Shown piece by piece: positions 1-11,059 of a stretch of DNA of 64,000 nt. Each line of letters opens with the position of its first letter. The first letter of the stretch is position 1. Below the pieces are notes generated by a model, which saw only the letters and a list, made by a program, of their open reading frames with translations, was not told where the DNA came from and ran no database searches. Location of the stretch: positions 1,736,001 through 1,800,000 of the forward strand of contig BRON01000004.1 of assembly GCA_024345305.1 (NCBI GenBank), in the 5' to 3' direction. Source of the DNA: Mrakia gelida. Its lineage: Eukaryota > Basidiomycota > Tremellomycetes > Cystofilobasidiales > Mrakiaceae. Position numbers and translations under genes: made by a program.

Positions 1-1
1 T

Positions 2-654
2 CAACCATCGCCGTCTCTTCTCGCTTCCCGCGACTCATCCCTTCCTCCTTCCTCGAACTTCAAACGACCTGTCACTACCTCACACGACCATCCTTCCTCT
101 TCGAACTCTTTCAAACATCCCAAGCTCAGCGAAGAAGAGCTCAGCATCTCTACTTCCTCGAGATCACCTTCCACCGACGCCCCAGCACGACGAAGGTTTG
201 ACTCGGTTGATCAGAAGTTCACCCGAGGTCGTCCTCAGAGTCAGATTGAGAGGTGAGTAACCTCTTCTTTTTCCTTCGTTCGTGGACGAACCGGTCCATG
301 CTGATTGTCCGTCGTTCGTTTCGTTTCGTCCCGTCGTGCAGGAACGAGTTCGATCGCTTCTGGACGAGCAACCTCGTTGTCCAAGAGACCAACGTCTGTT
401 CTACCTGCTCGTGAGTGTCACGCAACCCCCTTCCTTCGCTTATCTCAACTCGATCTGACAAGCCCTCGTTCCCTTCTCCTTCTTTCGTCTGCAGCAAAAC
501 GACCTCCTACTCTGATCCTCTTCCCCTGTCCTCCGACGAGACGACGCGAATCAGCGAGATCGTTCTTCACCTGGAGACGAAGCATCGTGCTATATGGAAG
601 AGGATTTGCGACCCTCCTTCTGGAGACTTGAGGTCGAAGGGAACTTTCGGTTGA
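2..654 (+). CDS. 3' end of an unknown gene (5' truncated)
   Basis: Three exons join in phase: about 2-252, 342-410 and 495-654, with donors GTGAGT at 253 and 411, branch-like CTGA motifs and AG acceptors at 341 and 494. The first exon encodes a Ser/Pro/Arg-rich, probably disordered stretch. After the first intron the sequence becomes ordered: an Asn-Glu-Phe-Asp-Arg-Phe-Trp start, a CSTC cysteine pair, then a predicted helix with a conserved-looking HRAIWKRICDPP segment just before the end. The stop is TGA at 652-654. I do not recognise the family. The cysteine pair could be half of a zinc site, but no second pair is visible. The gene begins outside the window, so its size and function cannot be judged. 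Confidence 0.6.
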
Positions 655-884
655 GGGAGGGAGGAGGGAACGGACGCGCGCGTCGAGTTTTCGGATCTCG
701 TCGTCGTCGTTCGCTTTCGTTCGTTTCCAGCATGTCATGTTCGTTTCTTCGGATCGTGCTGAAGCTCATTTGATTGATCGAAGTCCGTCACATATCTCGC
801 AGCCCGTCGCATCTCGAAAGAACCCTGAGTCCGGCCCTCTCAGTATCCTCCGACCCTCTTCGCGTCCAAGGGCGCCATCGAGTC
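655..884. other. Convergent 3' region between two genes
   Basis: This is about 230 nt between the stop of the left-edge gene and the end of the minus-strand BIM1-like gene. It should hold both 3' UTRs. I see no further gene. Confidence 0.5.
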
Positions 885-2156
885 CTATTTTTCAACCTAC
901 GAAGCGATCAGTAAAGGTAACTCCGCGCTGACTGAGAGCGAGAGAAAGGAAGACTCACAGTGCGAGACTGAGTTCGCTCAGCGAGAACGGTCGCCTCAGC
1001 TTGCCATCGCTTTGCAGCAGCTTTTCCGAAGGCAGCGTATCCCATCTTCCAGGCAGCGACGAGACCAGCCAGCATGACGACGAGGACGATGACTCCTCCG
1101 ATGACTCCTCCGATGGCGGGGGAAAGTCCTGAGGAGGAAGAGGAGGAGGGAGTCGTGGTTGAAGGCGTGGTGGTTTCGACGGGGGTCGTCGCGCTGTTCG
1201 ACGCGAACAGAGAAGTTTGAGTTAGCTGAGGCATTCGAGGCGCGGGAGGGGAAGAGAGGAACGTACTCGGTGTCAGTCGAGGTGTTGGTGCAGACGAAGG
1301 TGTCGGAGACGTAGGCGGAATCGGCGACGAGGGTGAGATCGGCACATTCGTCTGAAAAGAACACCAAACGCGTCAACATCGATTCGGCTCGGAGAACTGA
1401 GTAGAAAACGAGATTGGGAGCTCACAGTAGTCATCCAAGTCGGCTCCGGATTGGTACTGCATCATCACAGTGATCTCCTGTCCAGCGGAGAGTCCGAAAC
1501 CAGCGAACGAGACCGCGTCGAGGCAGGTCGTTCCGGCGTACTGAATGCGAAGTGAAGGCGAAGAAGAGTCAGCGCGAGATCCCGATTTGAAAGAAGGCGA
1601 GGAGTAAGGACTTACTCGCTGGCCGACGTCCATGCCCATGTTGGTGAAGTCGGTGAGAGACTGAGGGTCCTCGAGCGTGCTGTAGGCGAGCTTCAAGTTA
1701 CGGATCTCTTGAACCTGGCTGAAAGTGAACTTTCCCCCAGCTGTGAAGTAGACGAAGTCAGGTTCGATTCTCCGAGAGAAGCTTAGAAAGACTAGGATGA
1801 CTCACAGCTGAGAGGGAAGTCGAATCGTCCTCCTTGCTTGATCTGAGCGACGAAAGAAAACGAGGTCAGCTTCAGTCGTCTCGCTCCTTCAAACGGAACG
1901 ACGAGTTCTTCACTCACTCCCTGGCAAGGCCCGGTGGAAGCAGAGAGGGCGTGGGTGCCTCGAGAAGGTGGATGCTCGAACTCGGCTGCAAAAAAGGAAC
2001 GAGAAGTGAGCTTCGCCGTCGTTCAGACAGAGTTCGACGAGGGCAAATGGGCGACTCACCCAGAGGAGTCGAGTACTGTCGGCTCTCGACACCCAACGAG
2101 GCAGCGGCAACAGAGTGAAGAGTAGCGAGGGCAAGGAGGAAAGGGATAGCAATCAT
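885..2156 (-). CDS. BIM1/X325-like secreted protein with a C-terminal transmembrane anchor
   Basis: The start at 2156 opens a clear signal peptide (MIAIPFLLALATLHSVAAA). Seven or so short exons follow. The ectodomain shows EFEHPPSRG, then GPCQG, a conserved Tyr-Ser-Thr-Leu stretch and an ECADLTLV segment: the YPxxRG / PCxG / CAD pattern of the copper-acquisition-factor BIM1-like (X325, LPMO-like) family. A Thr/Ser-rich stalk leads to one hydrophobic span (about GVIGGVIVLVVMLAGLVAAW) and a basic cytoplasmic tail, so this is a type I membrane protein rather than GPI-anchored. The X325 family normally has a copper-binding histidine as first mature residue, and none is visible at that position here. 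The last exon is uncertain: reading through gives a stop at 908, while a possible terminal intron (acceptor CGTAG) gives Val-Glu-Lys-stop at 885-887. It is the close paralog of the divergent gene at 2710. Confidence 0.72.
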
Positions 2157-2709
2157 CGTGAAGAGTCGTTAGGTAAAGGAGGAAGGAGGAAAGGTGGTGG
2201 TGGTCGAATGAAAAAAGGGAAGGACCGGAGGGTCGTCGAGAGTCGAACGAGCGAAAATCATCTTGCCGGTCCCAAGAGCGAAGAGACTGCTGTGAGACAC
2301 TCGGTAGCTCTGTATGCAGCTCTCTAGCTCCAAGCCAAGTCAATTCTTCCTCCTCAACCGAGGTAGGGAGACGGGAGAAACAGGCGAGCGAACGGAGGTT
2401 GAGTTTTGGTTGGACGTTCGTCTCGTTTTCCTTTGTCAACCTCGGTAAACTCATCCTTGGCCTAATCTGATGAGTTCCATCAGATTGTGGCACAGATCGA
2501 TCTCTTCCCTCTGAGTGGGTAGATCCGTCGGACAGGTCGAATTAGTGGGGGGACACCGAGGAAGAGGTCCTTGGCTCCTCGGTTGGGAGTCGCGTTTGAA
2601 CTTTTCGTATTTCTTCCCTCTTTCAGAGCGCCCTTCCTTCTTCCCTCCATCCCTCACCTTCTTCCCCTCTTCTCTTTAACGACCTCTCTTCCTCTCCATC
2701 TTCTTCGTA
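2157..2709. promoter_or_regulatory. Shared divergent promoter of the BIM1-like pair
   Basis: These 553 nt separate the two oppositely directed paralogs. The plus-side end is a long CT-rich stretch just before the ATG at 2710, as is common for leaders here. I see no clear TATA box. The head-to-head layout suggests co-regulation after a tandem inverted duplication; this is inference. Confidence 0.4.
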
Positions 2710-3913
2710 ATGCTCGCTCTTCAGATCCTCTCCTCCCTCCTCCTCGTCGGCTCCGCGTCGGCTGCTGCCTTCGTTCTTCCTCGAGCTGCCCCCACCGTTC
2801 CCATCAGTTTGTCCCTTCTCTCCGAACTGTCAAAGACCTTCAACTGACTCTCGTCCTTCCGATTCTTCCTCCTCAGTCGAGATGCTCTACCCTGCTGCTC
2901 GAGGAACTCCCACTGTCGCGACCACCAGCGTCGGACCTTGCCAGGGAGTGAGTCACCGTCTTTTTCGTTCGAGTTGACGAGCGTCTTCAAATCGTCGAAC
3001 TGACTTCGACCTTCCTTTTTCTCAGTTCCCCGTTGGAGCCCGATCTAGCTACCCTATCTCTCAGGGAGCCAACATCGCCTTGAACATGAGTCGAGACGGG
3101 AACGACGTGATCATGCGATACTCTACGCTCGCCAACCCTACCTCCAACGACGACTTCATCTCTCTTCCTGGAAACATCTCTCAGGTTTACAAGGGATCTC
3201 GATGTGAGTACAGCACGCTTCGACGAACCTTCTCCTGCTCTCTCTCTCTCTCTTTCTTTCTCTTTCTCTTTCGCTCGTTGTTTACCTTTTCCTCTTCTTC
3301 TTCTCCCCGGACTCAGGCATCAACAACCCCGACTTCGCCGCTGCCGGTCTCTCCGTCGGAGATGAGCTCACCCTTCAGCTCACTTACTACTCAGGACCTT
3401 CTTCCAAGGAGGTAAGCTCTCGTCGTCGACGTGTTGCTGTTTTCTTCGCTCTCGCCCTCAACTCACCTGCTTCTACTTCGCGCTCTCAGTTCTTCGAGTG
3501 TGCCGACATCGTCTTGGTCGAGGACTCTGCTTTCGTCGCCACCCAGCACTACTGCGCTAACGTGAGTCTTTTCGTTCCGAGCTCGACACTCCCTCGACGC
3601 GTCGTTCTCTCCAGCGCTGACCTTCCCCCCTCTCTCTCCTTCTCAGGTCACCGAGTCCACCCAGTACGCTCCTAGTCGCTTCCCCTTTATCATCATTTCC
3701 GAACCCCTTTACTGACCTCCCTCTTCTTCTCTTCTCGCGTTTGAAAGGACTCGGGGCGGAGCCAACGAAATCGCCGACAACGCTACCTCTTCCTCCTCCG
3801 CTGCCGTCGCCGATGCCTCTTCCACTGCTGCCGTCACTGGATCCGCTGGAAGGACCGTCGCTGTTGGAGGTCTTGGAGCTTTCGCTCTTGGTGCCGTTGC
3901 TCTTCTTCTCTAA
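2710..3913 (+). CDS. BIM1/X325-like secreted protein, GPI-anchored type
   Basis: The signal peptide (MLALQILSSLLLVGSASA) is followed by the same domain as the neighbouring paralog: EMLYPAARG, VGPCQG, MRYSTLANP, a cysteine near SRCIN, and FFECADIVLVED. Exons join in phase across six introns, each with GT donors and AG acceptors (for example the donors after VGPCQG and after CAN). The C terminus is Ser/Ala-rich and ends in a hydrophobic tail finishing ALGAVALLL at TAA 3911-3913, typical of a GPI signal. BIM1-like proteins are secreted or cell-surface proteins linked to copper acquisition. The usual mature N-terminal His is absent: the aligned position is Ile. Copper binding should therefore not be assumed; a structural wall role is equally possible. 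Confidence 0.75.
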
Positions 3914-4319
3914 TTGGTGAGTTGAGTTCATCGTCTCCGCGTCGAGATCATTCGTTCGAAGCTGACTTCGTTCTCCCTTGTTTGTATCGTTCGTTCAAGG
4001 AGTAGGTCGACCAGATATGTTTTGATGATGGGATCATAGCGGAGTGAAGATGGCGAGATGTAGAGAGAGGTGGGTGGGGAGGACGGAGAGATTGAATGGA
4101 AACTGAGCTTTCAGCTCGACGCGTTCTGCTCTTGTCTTCCTCGCAAGAAAATATCAGAAGACGCAAGAGCAAAAAGCTAATCCAATGGTATCACGAACCG
4201 CCGAGAAAGAGATAGACTAAGAATCAAACATCGTGAAAGATCGTCATCAAAACTGAACACCAACGAAACCAAAACATCCCCAAACAACCAAGATCTCTCC
4301 CCTCCCCTCATCGTTTGCA
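3914..4319. other. Convergent intergenic region
   Basis: Some 400 nt lie between the GPI-type gene (plus) and the TBC gene (minus). The right part is A-rich on the plus strand, consistent with the 3' UTR of the minus gene. No gene seen. Confidence 0.45.
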
Positions 4320-7300
4320 CTAAAACCTATTCAACCTCCTCGCCGCAGTAGGATCAACCTTCACCGTCTCCTCCGCATCCACATAGCTATCCAACAGATC
4401 CCCATACGGCGAATCCTCAGGCTCGTCCTTCCCACCACCAACCTCACTCTCCGTCTCCGCATCCTCGTCATCCGCATCCGAGCTCTTCTCGCTCAACGGT
4501 CTCGTCTTCCTTGGGGTGGTGGTCTGCCTCGCGATGATGGGTGAGGCTCCGAGGGATTGGGGTTTCCGAGGCGAACGAGGTCCCATTGGACTTTGAGGGG
4601 AGTCGGACGCGGAGGATTCGTTGCGAGCGTGGTTGGTGTCACGGTGGAGGTGGGAGTAAGGGAGGGAGATGGGGGAGGAGGTGGATGACGAGGTGGTTGG
4701 GGAGGTGAGAGATTTGATGGAGATGGATTCGAGAGCTGGGGCGGGTTTGAGGGTTCTTGACCGATCGGTTGGGCGGCGAGAGGTTCGTCGAGGTGGGCTT
4801 GCTCCTGGGATTGATTCGGCTTCGCTGCTGTGGACGGACGAGGAGAGGTTGGATCGCCGCTTGACTGGACTGGTCGGGAGGATGGAGGTTCCTCCGACGT
4901 CGGCGAGGACCTCCGTCTCGGGGACGTCTCTGAAGGGAGGAGGCGTCGAGGTCGCGACTGCTCCTGGATCGACCAGCGTCCATCCTCGTTGACTTCCATC
5001 TCCTGAACTGAGACGAGACCGACGACTGAGGGATCCTCCTTCCGAGTCGCTTCCTCCGTTGCTGCTCATCGACTCTGGTCGACCGCTGAGTCCCTTGGAA
5101 CGAGGAGATCGAGGAAGAGGACGTGTGAACGAGTCGAAGTCCGTTGTGATTTGCGGACGCGACGAGGTAGGGTTGGTAGGAGACTTGGGAGTATCTCGAA
5201 GTCGAATGCCCGAGAGTTGAGTCTTGGGAGTCGTCTTGAGGAACGTCGAACGAGCTGGCGCCGGACTCGCGTCTCCTCCGATGGATTTCCTGTTTCCTCC
5301 TCCGATGGGCACCCGAATCGATCCTCCAGTGTCTGACTCGGACGTGTACGAGCTGAGGGACCGACGAGAGGGAGATCCTGGCCGAGCCGACATGGGTGAA
5401 CGAGCTGAGATGGGAGAGTCCGCCCAAGGAGGTCTCGAAGTGGAGTGCTGAAGGGAGAGAGGAGCGGGAGTGTGGAGGATGGTGGATGAACGACGAGCCG
5501 ACGACGCGAGGAGGAGAGGTTTGGGTGAAGCTCCTGTTGATCCTGAGTCAGACATCGGCGAGGACTGAGCCTTGGTCGAGAGGGAAGCCGCGAGTCGATC
5601 TTGAAGACTTCGCGTCGGAGTCGAAGTCGAGTCGATGGAGGAGGAAGGGCTGAGGGCTCGTTCCGGTGACTGAGGAGCGGCGACGGCTGCGACTGGAGGA
5701 GGAGGGAACTCGGAGCGAGGGGAGGGAGACGAGGGTTCCTTGAAGTGCGGGCGAGGGGAGGAGCTCCTGGCGTCGAGATGATGGGTGGGAAGGGGAGGGA
5801 GAGGTTGCTCGACGGGTCCAGGCGAAGACGAGTCGACGGTTCCGTTCCAAAGCCTTCCAGCAGCCGCTGACCACGTATCCTCCCGCTCGGGGTGCCGAGG
5901 ACCTTCCTCCTCAGGGATCTCCGAGACCGTCGAGGGTCGAGAAACCAGCAAAGGCTTCCCTCCTTCTCCCCACCTCGCGTACGCGGCCGCTGTGAGGTTT
6001 GATGACCGTTTCGAGAGAGCAGCTGCCGTATCGCTCTCCTTGAACGCCTCAGCGTATCTCTTGAGGGTGCTGTATCGAGAGAGACTGCCGGTGGAGGTGC
6101 TGTTGGAAACCGACGAGGACTCCGAGACGTTGTCCGGAAAGTCGTGTTCGACGACGGGCTCGACTGGGTTGGAGCTGATGGATTCCCTCGACGAGTGGGA
6201 TCCGAAGAACCGACGAGCTGCAGCTAACGAGCTCTGAACGACCGGTTTGGGTGGAGGAACGGGTGCGTCCTCGTCCTCGGGTCCATCTCCGTTGAGCTCT
6301 CCGAGGAGTCGTCGCTGCCTCGACTCGAACGCGAGGTCGAGGAGGTTCTCGAGTCCTCCGACCTTGTCGATCGGGTACTTCTGAAGGAGAGCCATCCCTT
6401 CGACGAAGCCTTCTCCGAACTCTCCAGCTGCTTCCATGTCCTCCCAGAGTCCTTGCTTCGACCTGCGACGACCGGCTTGGATGAGCGGTTTCCGAGAGAG
6501 GAGGAGCATCGAGGTGCAGATGTCGAGGAGGAGATCGATCTTGGGAGCTTCCGAACGAGTGGCTGGTGGTTCGGAGAGAATCGAGTCCCAGATCCGGAGG
6601 AGGGAAGAGAGCTGGAGGGAAGACGACGAGAGACGAGATCAGCGACGCGTCGAACTAGAAGGAAATCGACGACGACGAAGACTGACGGGGAAATCCTGAG
6701 CGAGCATCGTCGAGATCCATCTGAAGGAGTAGTAAGGTAGAGCTGGATCAAGAGACTTGGCTTTCTGTTTAGGCAAGATGAAGGAACGAAGGGCGGTCAG
6801 CGAACTCTTCGATTGATTAAGGGAAGAGAGACAGGCGACGAACCAAGTCCTCCCAGAGCTGCGACGAACGAGCCAACACCAAAGAAAAGTCAGGACGACA
6901 TCCCTCTACCCTCACGATACTCATGAACAAAACTCACCAACGCATCCGCCCACTTAACCCTCTTCGAAAGTCTCATCATCGCCCAAGCCACATCCCTCTC
7001 TCCCTTGTTCCCTCTCTCTCCCCACGTCCCCTCCCCAGGTCCCTTCGCCACATCTCCCACCTCAGCCATCAACGCCACAAAACTCCAAAACGTATCCGCC
7101 TCTGCGAACTCAAGGTCCTCGGTCCCTTGACCGGCGTAGACGTAGTAGAGCGGAGCGAGGAGCTCGCTGAATCCTTGGGTGTACTCGAGGTGAGGATGAA
7201 TGAGACTGAAGATGTAGAGGATCCGAATGAGGGCGTCGGAGTGGAGGTCGATGGTTGAGATGGAGGGGACGAGGAGGGAGGAGGGTTTGGAGGAGGAGGA

Positions 7301-8524
7301 TGGGTGAGAAGGTGAGGTTGGGGAGGTGAGTGCGAGGGAGGGAGTCGCTGACGAGGAGGAAGGAGAAGGGTTGGATAAGGGAGAAGGAGTTGGCGAAGAG
7401 GGAGTGTTGAGGAAGTCTGAGATCCTTGAAGGACTGGGTTCGAACTCTAGTCGAGGAAGAGGGACGGAGGTTTGGTTGGGAGTTGTCGAAGGAGAGGAGC
7501 CGTCGGTTGCTCGAATCGTGTGGTCCGACCGGATCGAAGGGTTCGGACTGGGAGGAACGATCTCTCCTCCTCCGAGATCTGGTCTTGATTGGGTGTTGAC
7601 TGAGCTGAGGATGGGTTTTGATCTGGAGGAGGAGGAGGAAGGAGGGTGGTGGATCTGTCCGGAGGAGATGAGAGCGAGTCGGTTGGCGAGAGCTCTGTTT
7701 GGGACGGGGTTTGAGGAGGAGGTTGGGATGGGTTGGTCGAAGAAATGGAGATGGGATTGAGTTCGATGGACGTCCTTTCCGATGGAGTCGAGAAGCTTAT
7801 CGTTCGGAGAGAGAGGGTAGGAGGGAGGCTGTAGGAAGGTGAGAAGGGAGAGAGAAGGAAGGAAGGAAGGTTCGAGGTCAGCTTCAGTCGTTCGACGTGT
7901 CCACCACCACTCCCGACTCCCAGAGCTCGAGGACGACTTGTAGCGCGTGCAGAGACATAGAAGCTATACGATGATAGCTCCAGAAGTTGAAGAAATACTT
8001 ACCTTCGAGTCTACGACCTCCCGCAAGAGCTTATCCACCTTCCCTTTGTAGCTCTCCCTCGCCGCCTTGGACTCGCTCGGCCACTCAGATTTCGTACGAC
8101 CGAGAACTCCCAGGAGAAGAGAGTAGGTGAGAGGCCGTATATGAGGAGGATGAAATGGAATTCCTGTTATATAGAGAGAAGGGGAAGGGAAGGCAAGGTC
8201 AACAAGGGAAGCCTGGGAGATGGTTGAGCTCGACGAGGTCCGTTCTCCCTTCAAACCACCCTCCCTTCGCCTATACCAGCACTACAGTGCAGAGAAGACA
8301 CTCACCTCTAGCAGCCAGTCTCCTCAAAGTATTGATCTCGACTGTTGGCTCATGAGCGGAAGGACTCGAGTCGAGGAGGTGCTCAAATGAGTGAAGCCTG
8401 GAGGGAGGGAGGCGGGAAGGAGGAAGAGAGAGAAGGTCAGCTCGTTTGCTCGTCCTCTTCCTCTCTGTTTCGTCCTGAAAGTACAGAAAGTTCGAGCTCA
8501 CACGTCCGAAGCGGACTCTCTCAT
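4320..8524 (-). CDS. TBC-domain Rab GTPase-activating protein, TBC1D13 type
   Basis: The start at 8524 gives MRESASDVLHSFEHLL, then INTLRRLAARGIPFHPP and RPLTYSLLLGVL, the classic opening of a TBC domain of the TBC1D13 group. Further on are DVHRTQSHLHFF, IHPHLEYTQGFSELLAPLYY, LDPALPYYSFRWISTMLAQDFP and LLRIWDSIL, which follow the TBC1D13 order including the YTQGFSELLAP (YxQGMxE-like) glutamine-finger region. A Ser/Pro-rich insertion of about 150 residues splits the domain after HLHFF. After the domain (last hallmark MALLQKYPIDKVGGL near 6400) a 600-residue Ser/Pro/Arg-rich tail runs to TAG at 4320. The intronic arginine finger (IxxDxxR) corresponds to IGKDVHRT. The expected role is to stimulate GTP hydrolysis by a Rab in membrane traffic; the particular Rab cannot be told. 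The large disordered tail is not in the animal protein. At least six introns. Confidence 0.88.
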
Positions 8525-8893
8525 TGCAGAGGGTATGGACCGAAGAAACTGGAAAGGAGCGGAAGGGAACGAGGATGGCGGTTTGTTGAACGGGAGATCG
8601 CCTCTCTCTCGTTCCCAAATGATGAACCGCGCCGTTTCGCCTGCTCCTTGTTCTCACATGCGAGCGAAAACACATATTTGGCAGTTCATAGTTATGTCCG
8701 CAAGTGAGAGACGAGTCGCAAGTCCGTTCCAAGAGCAAGACATACCGATCCGAACTATATAAACGACTGAGGAGCTGAACGAACGAACGAGATCGAGATG
8801 GCGACGAGATTGCCCAAGAGAGAAATACTAGGAGGGAGATAGGTCTAAAATAAGAGAGAGAGCTGAGATACGAGTAGTCCAAGGGGTTCGAAA
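8525..8893. other. TBC gene promoter / PL14 gene 3' region
   Basis: These 369 nt lie between two minus-strand genes. A TATATA-like run near 8755-8762 (read on the minus strand) lies about 230 nt upstream of the TBC start and may be a promoter element. Nothing else is recognised. Confidence 0.35.
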
Positions 8894-10668
8894 CTACAGA
8901 AGCGACAGAGCCAACAGACTCGCGAGCCCGACGACCCATCCCGTTCCCTGCTGCAGCACTCGACCAGCCCCGCTGGCCGAGACCGTAGAACCTGATCCGT
9001 CGCTGACGGCGGTTCCAGCTTGGAGTTGGATGTTTCGGAAGTAGGTGGACTGGACGAAGGAGAAGAGGGAACGGTCAGTGAACCGCGACGCGAGAGACGC
9101 GTTGATGCGAACGAAGAGCAGAGCGAGACGGGAAGAGGAAGAGACGGACGAACCTGGTTCTGAGGAGAAGCCCAAGACTGATCGGATCCTCCAAAGAAGG
9201 TCGAGAAGAACATGCCACCGTCGAGGACAGCGTCGGCTGCTCGGATCTGGAGGTTCGTGTGGGTCATCACGAGCTGGTTGTTGTAGAACATGAGGATTCG
9301 ACCGTTCGCGGTGTTGATGGGGTTGTTGACCTGAACGAAGAGGTCAACCTTCGACCAGTTACCGGCGGTGAAGGCGAACGATCCTCGGGAGAGCTGAAGA
9401 GAGGTTCACGAAGAGGAAGGTCGGTGGTCAGTGAGAATATCCTCGGGCTCGAGAGCGGGAAGAGATGAGAGCGATCGAGTACTCACGGAAGTACCGTACT
9501 GTAGTGGTGAACGAAGAAGAAGGGGAAGAGTCAGATATCTGGGCAAGATTCACAAGGAAAGACGCGAAAGGAACGAGGATTCACGTCGTCGTTGCACGTC
9601 ACGTCGCTCTCTGAGCAGAGAGAGTTCGGGGTAGGGATGTAGGCGTACACTGTAAGAACGAGCAGACGAAGAGTGGAGGCAGCAGATGAGTGTCAGCTCG
9701 CAGCAAAGAGGAAAGTCGGTCGAACGACCGCGAGAAATGCGAACTCGACGAACCTTCTCCAGCACCATTCGTTCTCCACATCAGTCTCGCAGAGAAGCAG
9801 GTCAACCCATCAGCAGCCGTTCCTCCAGAGCAGCCCGAGGCATCCCCACCACGAAGTCCAGGGAGCTAGCGAAGGGAAAAGGATCGACGAGAGGAGGAGG
9901 AGTCAGCCCGTGCGCGCGAGCTCGAAGAGGAAGGAGGGAGCAGAGCGAGCGAGACGACCGCACCTTTCCTCCCTTGTTGAAGGCGAAACCTGAGCTGAAT
10001 GCGATTTCGTAGGATAGGAGCATCTGCAGATAGAAAACGAGTTCAGCTCGAGCTTTTGCATAGATAATGGAGACCAGACTCACAGCTCCGAAGGAGGAGT
10101 TCGAGCCAGATTGAGTGAGAGGTTGAGACTGGATCGAAGGCCAAGTCGGAAATAGGCCAAGGTCAGCATGGGAAGCTTTTCCTCGATGCCCTCGATGGGC
10201 AAGGGAGAAAAGGAGTACTCACGTAGAACTGAGCTCCTCCGTTGACCCCACCTCCTCCGTAGCTGGCCGTCTCGTAGTCGATGGCGAGGACGGCGGAGGT
10301 CGACGAGTTGTCGAAGGGATCTTCCACGAACGTAGGAGAGCCGATGATCTAAGCAGACGAACAGATGTTAGCATGGAATATACGAGCAGGAGGTAGTCCG
10401 TACACGGCCCTTCCATCCTCTGAACCCTGAGGAAGAATCAATGGTTCGAGCTGACCTTGTCGTTGTTCAGATCCCAATTCGCCTTGAGATACTTTGCGGT
10501 CGCACTAACGCTCTGCTTGCTGCTGGGTTGGGGGAGAACTTGGGAGTCGGTGAGGGAGTAGTCGGATATCAGGCCTGCTGTAGTCGTAGCGAGAGCGAGG
10601 GTGGAAGGAGCGAGGAGGAGGAGGAGGAGGGCGGAAGGAAGGAGGGGGGAGGAGGCGGAAGCGAGCAT
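8894..10668 (-). CDS. Polysaccharide lyase family 14-like secreted protein, GPI-type tail
   Basis: The signal peptide at 10668 (Leu-rich, ending APSTLALA) is followed by exons matching the PL14 fold in order: GSPTFVEDPF and VLAIDYETASY, GGAQFY, MLLSYEIAFSSGFAFNKGGK, LPGLRGGDASGCSGG, TCFSARLMWRTNGAGE, VYAYIPTPNSLC, then NNPINTANGRILMF and GGMFFSTFFGGSDQSWASP. PL14 enzymes and their fungal relatives are jelly-roll proteins that cleave uronic-acid polymers; many fungal members are uncharacterised. The C terminus is Ser/Gly-rich and ends in a hydrophobic GLASLLALSLL, suggesting a GPI anchor and a wall location. The first intron most simply runs 10455-10349 (donor GTCAGC). Stop TAG at 8894-8896. 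Catalytic activity is not established by the sequence alone. Confidence 0.85.
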
Positions 10669-11059
10669 CGTAAGACGAGCGAAGGAGGGTTGTGTAGGGA
10701 AGGGGAGGGGGAGAGAAGTTTTCGATTCCTGCCAGAGGAGGTGATGGTTGAAGGCAAGTAGAGGAGGGTGGGTGTGGCTTGTATGAAGGAGGATCGGTCG
10801 GTTGAGTTTAGAATGAGCTTCGTTCGAGGAGGTCGTGGGTGGAGGAGTCGGAAGGAGAAGAGCGACGCAGCCCCTTCCCCTCTCGTTTCAGGAGTTTCAA
10901 GTGACAAACCAGGCGAATTTTTGCGACGTTCTTGTAGGTCGGGTAACAGAGAAGGCAAGGAAGCAAAAGGACAAGGTCGTTGAATCGTCATAAAATCGCG
11001 AAGGGTCTGAATCGGATCGAGCCCGAGCTCAACTCTCTTCCCTCTTCCCTCCTCCCTCC
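10669..11059. other. PL14 gene promoter / ABCD transporter 3' region
   Basis: About 390 nt between two minus-strand genes. No additional coding signal; the PL14 leader is CT-rich on its own strand. Confidence 0.4.

Noticed and set aside
10427..10455. 29-nt intron plus a 21-nt exon in the PL14 gene
   Set aside because: Too short for this genome; one 107-nt intron (10455-10349) with the same donor and a GCTAAC branch joins the PL14 frame just as well.
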